Part shown: one piece after another, positions 33,766-36,339 of the stretch
Position numbering within the stretch: the first letter of the stretch is position 1
Layout: each line of letters opens with the position of its first letter
Source of the DNA: a virus
IMG/VR virus record: IMGVR_UViG_3300009425_000044
Coordinates: 1 to 36,339 of that record
Reading direction: 5' to 3' (one strand)
Length of the DNA stretch: 36,339 nucleotides
Position numbers and translations under genes: made by a program
Notes under the pieces: model-generated
Seen by the model: only the letters and a program-made list of their open reading frames with translations
Told to the model about the DNA's origin: nothing
The model's database searches: none

Positions 33766-33885
33766 ATGAAGAAGATATTTGATATGGCAGACTCTGTAGT
33801 CCTTCCCTTAATGGTAGTTTCATTTAGTTTGATTTTGGGGGTACACCTTTCAATCGTAGCAGCATTCTACTATCTACTAAGATGA
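33766..33885 (+). CDS. Single-span membrane peptide, 39 aa
   Basis: A 39-residue product, mostly one hydrophobic segment (residues 11-37; VVLPLMVVSFSLILGVHLSI) with a KK start and a terminal R. GAAG lies upstream. The next ORF begins four bases after its stop. Such small membrane peptides can act in lysis or exclusion. Function unknown, and a non-coding origin cannot be excluded. Confidence 0.5.
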   Translation: MKKIFDMADSVVLPLMVVSFSLILGVHLSIVAAFYYLLR

Positions 33886-33889
33886 TAAT

Positions 33890-34006
33890 ATGAAGTATGA
33901 AGAATGGCTGGAATGGAGAGAAGAGTATTTCAAAAAGAATCCGCATGTAAACGGGAAGAAAAGGCAGATATTGAAGAAGAAGCAAAAGATAATAGAAGAA
34001 ATCTAG
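33890..34006 (+). CDS. Small basic helical protein, 38 aa
   Basis: MKYEEWLEWREEYFKKNPHV then a Lys-rich helix ending IIEEI. Starts four bases after the membrane peptide stop and ends four bases before the convergent coiled-coil gene. The coding case rests on a clean ATG and tight spacing only. Confidence 0.45.
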   Translation: MKYEEWLEWREEYFKKNPHVNGKKRQILKKKQKIIEEI

Positions 34007-34009
34007 AGA

Positions 34010-34327
34010 TTAGCTTCCCTCTTTAAGTTGTTTAAGTTCAACCTTCAACTCCTCTATCTCCTTCTGTATATACTCTATCCGTAAATCTTGCTTAGCATCA
34101 TCCGGTAAAGCTCCCAACTCTCCTCTAGGCCATTTAACCCTGAACTCATTGTTCATCTTGACCGTGTCCTGCATACGAACCACATCCAATTGCAATTGTG
34201 CAAGTTGAGCAGTAAGGGTAAACCATACCCCAGCAATAGATAATATAGTCAATACGATTCCAACCAAAGACTTCACATCCAATTTAACCTGAGAATCCTC
34301 CTTTATGTCTATATCATGGTCGCCCAT
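34010..34327 (-). CDS. Membrane protein with coiled coil, possible spanin or holin-type, 105 aa
   Basis: I take ATG 34327 (MGDHDIDIKED), seven bases after AAGG. A GTG three bases earlier is also possible. One transmembrane segment lies at about residues 20-38 (LVGIVLTILSIAGVWFTLT). A charged coiled-coil-like region (LQLDVVRMQDTVKMNNEF, EYIQKEIEELKVELKQLKEG) follows. N-terminal anchor plus periplasmic coiled coil is the layout of inner-membrane spanins (Rz), but many phage membrane proteins share it. It lies next to PhoH, away from the lysis-like group. The role is open. Confidence 0.68.
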   Translation of the reverse strand: MGDHDIDIKEDSQVKLDVKSLVGIVLTILSIAGVWFTLTAQLAQLQLDVVRMQDTVKMNNEFRVKWPRGELGALPDDAKQDLRIEYIQKEIEELKVELKQLKEGS

Positions 34328-34365
34328 CACATTACCTTACACTTTTAGTCCCCCCAAAAACTAAC

Positions 34366-35130
34366 TTAAACCTTCTTCAGTGCCTTTACGATGTATTTTA
34401 CTAAAGCAGATCTCATTACATCGTCCTCATTGAACTCAAAAGTTTCTATACCCTGTTCTCTAGCCTCCTCATTAGAGAATGCCGTTTCTATCCTGTCAAA
34501 TCCCCCCTGAAGCTCTTTTCTGTGAAGATCGGTCTGTGCAGGGTCCGCCAAAACAAAGCACCTAGAGCCTTCTCCGAGCCTAGTCAAGACCGTAGTGATC
34601 TCTTTCATTGAACTGTTCTGTGCTTCGTCCAAAATAATGCATTTTGACTTCCAACTCATACCTCTAGCAAAGTTAACAGGGTACATTGAGATGCGTCCCT
34701 CTCTCTCTAATCTCTCAGCAGTAGCGTCAGTGACCAGTTCGTCCAATTTGTCAAGGAAAGGCAGATTATAAAACCTGAGTTTGTCCTCCGCTGAACCCGG
34801 TAAGAAACCCAACTTGCTTTCTGAGCTCTCAACAGCCGACCTTAGGTACATAATGTCTGAGATCTTCTTCTCATTTAAGAGTCTCAACCCGCAATAGACC
34901 GATAAGAGTGACTTGCTTGTACCAGCAGGTCCTTTAACGAGCATAATCTTAGTGTTTTCCGCCAAAGCGATCTTAAAAAAGTCTCTTTGTTTGGCTGTCC
35001 AAGGAAATTGCTTTAGCTTTAAAGATCTTCTTATAGGATTCGGATTAGCAGAATCTATTGCATCGATGATCTCGGTGGCTACATCCTGTTTGAGTTTAGT
35101 CCTTGAAGGGCTCCCGCGCTTTTTGCTCAT
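34366..35130 (-). CDS. phoH: PhoH-like ATPase
   Basis: A 254-residue protein with Walker A GPAGTSKS (residues 67-74), a PhoH-type YLRSAVESSESKLGFLPGS segment, Walker B IILDEAQN (165-172) and VLADPAQTD as sensor-like motif. These are PhoH family signatures. PhoH-like proteins are ATPases linked in some hosts to phosphate stress, and many marine phages carry them; their role in phages is unclear. No strong ribosome binding site precedes the ATG. The upstream gene ends 17 bases before the ATG. Confidence 0.9.
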   Translation of the reverse strand: MSKKRGSPSRTKLKQDVATEIIDAIDSANPNPIRRSLKLKQFPWTAKQRDFFKIALAENTKIMLVKGPAGTSKSLLSVYCGLRLLNEKKISDIMYLRSAVESSESKLGFLPGSAEDKLRFYNLPFLDKLDELVTDATAERLEREGRISMYPVNFARGMSWKSKCIILDEAQNSSMKEITTVLTRLGEGSRCFVLADPAQTDLHRKELQGGFDRIETAFSNEEAREQGIETFEFNEDDVMRSALVKYIVKALKKV

Positions 35131-35147
35131 ACGTGACGATACTTACA

Positions 35148-35855
35148 CTACGAAAACCAGCCCGTGAATGATAGCCTGTGATTAGTCACCCCTCCTACGA
35201 CGTGAGACACGTAATGAGGGACACCTGAGGACTTTGGAATATTGAATATAGTAAGCTGATTATACTTTGGCATAACTACTTTTGAAATTGTTCTGTAATT
35301 CCTCTCCATTACATGCAACATGCCACCCCACTCTGGCTTCCAATCTTTAGTCACGTTATATACGAACCCGATTTTGCCTTTATTCGTGTCATGGTGTGGA
35401 CTTAGAAATTGAAATTCTTTGTACCGTGATATAAATAGCTCCCCTGTGCCCTTTAACTCTTCCCCTGCGAGTCCTCCCACCCATTTCATAGTGTTTGGAC
35501 TGCGTATCCACGTTTTGAACTTGCACTCATCACAGTCACAACTAGCGTGATGCCCTGTAGACCTATCAAAGTTATAGGAGAAGTGACCATTTATGAATGA
35601 TTCTTGAGCCTTATCCCTATTATTTTGCAAATGTTCTGAATTCTTGGGATCATGCCGCACATTCTCTACCCCATTTTGATCGCAAGTACTTTGAGACCAC
35701 CAGTCACTTGGATAATTTGCAATGAAGTTATAAACCCAATCCGCCGATTCTGGCTTTAACCAATCTTCGACAACAGTCGATCCCTTCTCATTATATTCTG
35801 TCCCTATTTCCCAAATATTTAAATCGGGGCTAATCAAATCAGACAACTCATTCAT
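35148..35855 (-). CDS. 2OG-Fe(II) oxygenase (prolyl-4-hydroxylase-like), 235 aa
   Basis: The C-terminal half carries the jelly-roll metal site. H154-H155-D156 in LSPHHDTNKGKIGFVYNV supplies the H-x-D pair, and a distal His follows (H214 in GVPHYVSHV, or H218). R227 in TNHRLSFTGWF is the 2-oxoglutarate anchor. The order and the closing RLSFTGWF match prolyl/lysyl-hydroxylase-type oxygenases. The N-terminal half is less clear and contains a Cys cluster (HHASCDCDECKF). GGAAG lies just before the ATG. Possible substrates include collagen-like fibres of this phage, nucleic acids or host proteins. No substrate can be shown. Confidence 0.8.
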   Translation of the reverse strand: MNELSDLISPDLNIWEIGTEYNEKGSTVVEDWLKPESADWVYNFIANYPSDWWSQSTCDQNGVENVRHDPKNSEHLQNNRDKAQESFINGHFSYNFDRSTGHHASCDCDECKFKTWIRSPNTMKWVGGLAGEELKGTGELFISRYKEFQFLSPHHDTNKGKIGFVYNVTKDWKPEWGGMLHVMERNYRTISKVVMPKYNQLTIFNIPKSSGVPHYVSHVVGGVTNHRLSFTGWFS

Positions 35856-36027
35856 TCTTCCTTAATTTTATCCTGTATGCTTAGAAAGCCCTAAAAATAA
35901 AAAGGGTCCCGCCGATTTTTTCACTTCTAAGCTCTTTTGATCCCTTCGATTTTGACTTTCATGCTCAAAAGACAGGGTCATCCATGGCGAAATAGAAATT
36001 CACCCCCTGTTCCCAAAACGACGTAAA

Positions 36028-36095
36028 CGCCGCCCCACGGCTTTTCAAAAAGGGTGGCCACCCCCCTTATTTAGAGGGGGGGCTTTTCGGCGGTG
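36028..36095. promoter_or_regulatory. Nested stem-loop / double-hairpin element
   Basis: An outer seven-pair stem (36028-36034 with 36089-36095, one G-U) encloses a perfect 12-base palindrome GGGTGGCCACCC (36052-36063) and a C6/G6 hairpin (36061-36066 with 36077-36082). T runs follow on both sides, so it may terminate transcription in both directions, or form an RNA element. Confidence 0.45.
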
Positions 36096-36114
36096 GAATT
36101 TTTGTGGAAAACTT

Positions 36115-36146
36115 TTTTCAGATTCTGAGATTTTTTTCTTGACACG
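36115..36146. repeat. 32-base repeat, copy 1, with TTGACA
   Basis: TTTTCAG, a variable core, G-A-T7 and TTGACACG. It matches copy 2 at 27 of 32 positions. TTGACA at 36139-36144 looks like a -35 box, but no TATAAT-like -10 follows at normal spacing. Confidence 0.6.
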
Positions 36147-36236
36147 ATTTTTTGTTACCGATCCGAAATTTCAGAAAACGCATTTTAGGATTTTGAAAAC
36201 ATTTTTTCTGCCGAGCCACCCCACCCCTAAAATTTA

Positions 36237-36268
36237 TTTTCAGAATTTGTGATTTTTTTATTGACTCG
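36237..36268. repeat. 32-base repeat, copy 2, with TTGACT
   Basis: Second copy 122 bases downstream of the first in the same orientation, with TTGACT at 36261-36266 and no -10 box at normal spacing. Conserved T7 and TTGAC suggest protein binding or a phage-type promoter. Confidence 0.6.
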
Positions 36269-36291
36269 CCCTAGGCTCCCAGTCCTGCCCT

Positions 36292-36339
36292 CTAAGCCCT
36301 TAGCGGCGGCGGCGGCTGCTGCTCTTGGTTGTTACCCCT
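36292..36339 (-). CDS. Possible 3' end of a minus-strand gene with Pro-rich C-terminus (partial)
   Basis: Read on the minus strand, a frame open from the window edge to TAG at 36292 gives a C-terminus GNNQEQQPPPPLRA. The Pro run comes from a GGC/GCC triplet repeat. Another minus frame ends in Ser/Arg runs and also has a stop. Only 15 residues are visible, so coding is uncertain. The terminator-like structure to the left would fit a gene ending here. Confidence 0.25.
   Translation of the reverse strand, partial: RGNNQEQQPPPPLRA

Larger units (their letters stand above)
35856..36291. other. Non-coding region with repeats and structured element
   Basis: About 435 bases without a credible gene. 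It contains an inverted repeat TCTTTTGA / TCAAAAGA (35933-35940 and 35965-35972), a nested stem-loop structure at 36028-36095, and two copies of a 32-base TTGAC-bearing repeat. The composition is unusual, with C- and G-runs next to long A/T tracts. Likely regulatory, for transcription on either strand, or a replication/packaging-related region. Confidence 0.55.

Noticed and set aside
1-36339. tRNA, rRNA, insertion sequence, CRISPR or integrase
   Set aside because: No cloverleaf, transposase or recombinase motif or spaced repeat array was seen on either strand by reading. A tRNA search program could still find a missed tRNA.

Overview
The window is about 36 kb of a tailed double-stranded DNA phage, probably a virulent one from an environmental (plausibly aquatic) bacterium. 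It encodes a terminase, portal, HK97-type capsid, protease-scaffold, connectors, tail tube and tape measure protein. No integrase, repressor, ribosomal, tRNA or housekeeping gene is visible. No tail sheath was recognised, so a siphovirus-like non-contractile tail is the simplest reading. PhoH, a 2OG-Fe(II) oxygenase and collagen-like proteins are typical of environmental phages. The host cannot be fixed from sequence alone. Shine-Dalgarno-like sites and lipoprotein signals indicate a bacterial host with ordinary translation and lipoprotein sorting.

Layout: nearly all genes lie on the minus strand and are read from right to left. From the right end there is a non-coding, structured, repeat-bearing stretch (about 35.9-36.3 kb), then a 2OG oxygenase, PhoH and a small coiled-coil membrane protein. 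A plus-strand island of small genes follows (32.4-34.0 kb: HExxH protein, small lipoprotein, HxGH nucleotidyltransferase, tiny ORFs). The long late block starts at 32.3 kb: zinc ribbon, sigma-like factor, possible small-terminase protein, C2H2+ERCC4 nuclease, large terminase, portal, a second tail-tube-like protein, a small lysis-like group, protease-scaffold, decoration protein and major capsid protein. Next come two 744-residue collagen-like proteins with small partners, a Hint-domain protein, head-tail connector candidates, the main tail tube, three pre-tape-measure genes and a very large tape measure protein that leaves the window at position 1.

The most striking content is in the tape measure protein. 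After an ordinary N-terminal tape-measure core it becomes a chain of roughly 220-250 residue modules, each ending in a short G[FH][VI]PNF motif. Three modules are related to each other. The next carries the R / S-x-S / E-x-E signature of an ADP-ribosyltransferase, and the one after that a protein/lipid-kinase-like signature. This looks like an array of enzymes built into a protein that is normally expelled through the tail at infection. Other points of interest are collagen-like fibres alongside a prolyl-hydroxylase-type oxygenase, an autoprocessing-type Hint domain, duplicated tail-tube proteins, a zinc-finger/ERCC4 nuclease next to the terminase, and terminators whose T tract runs directly into an ATG.
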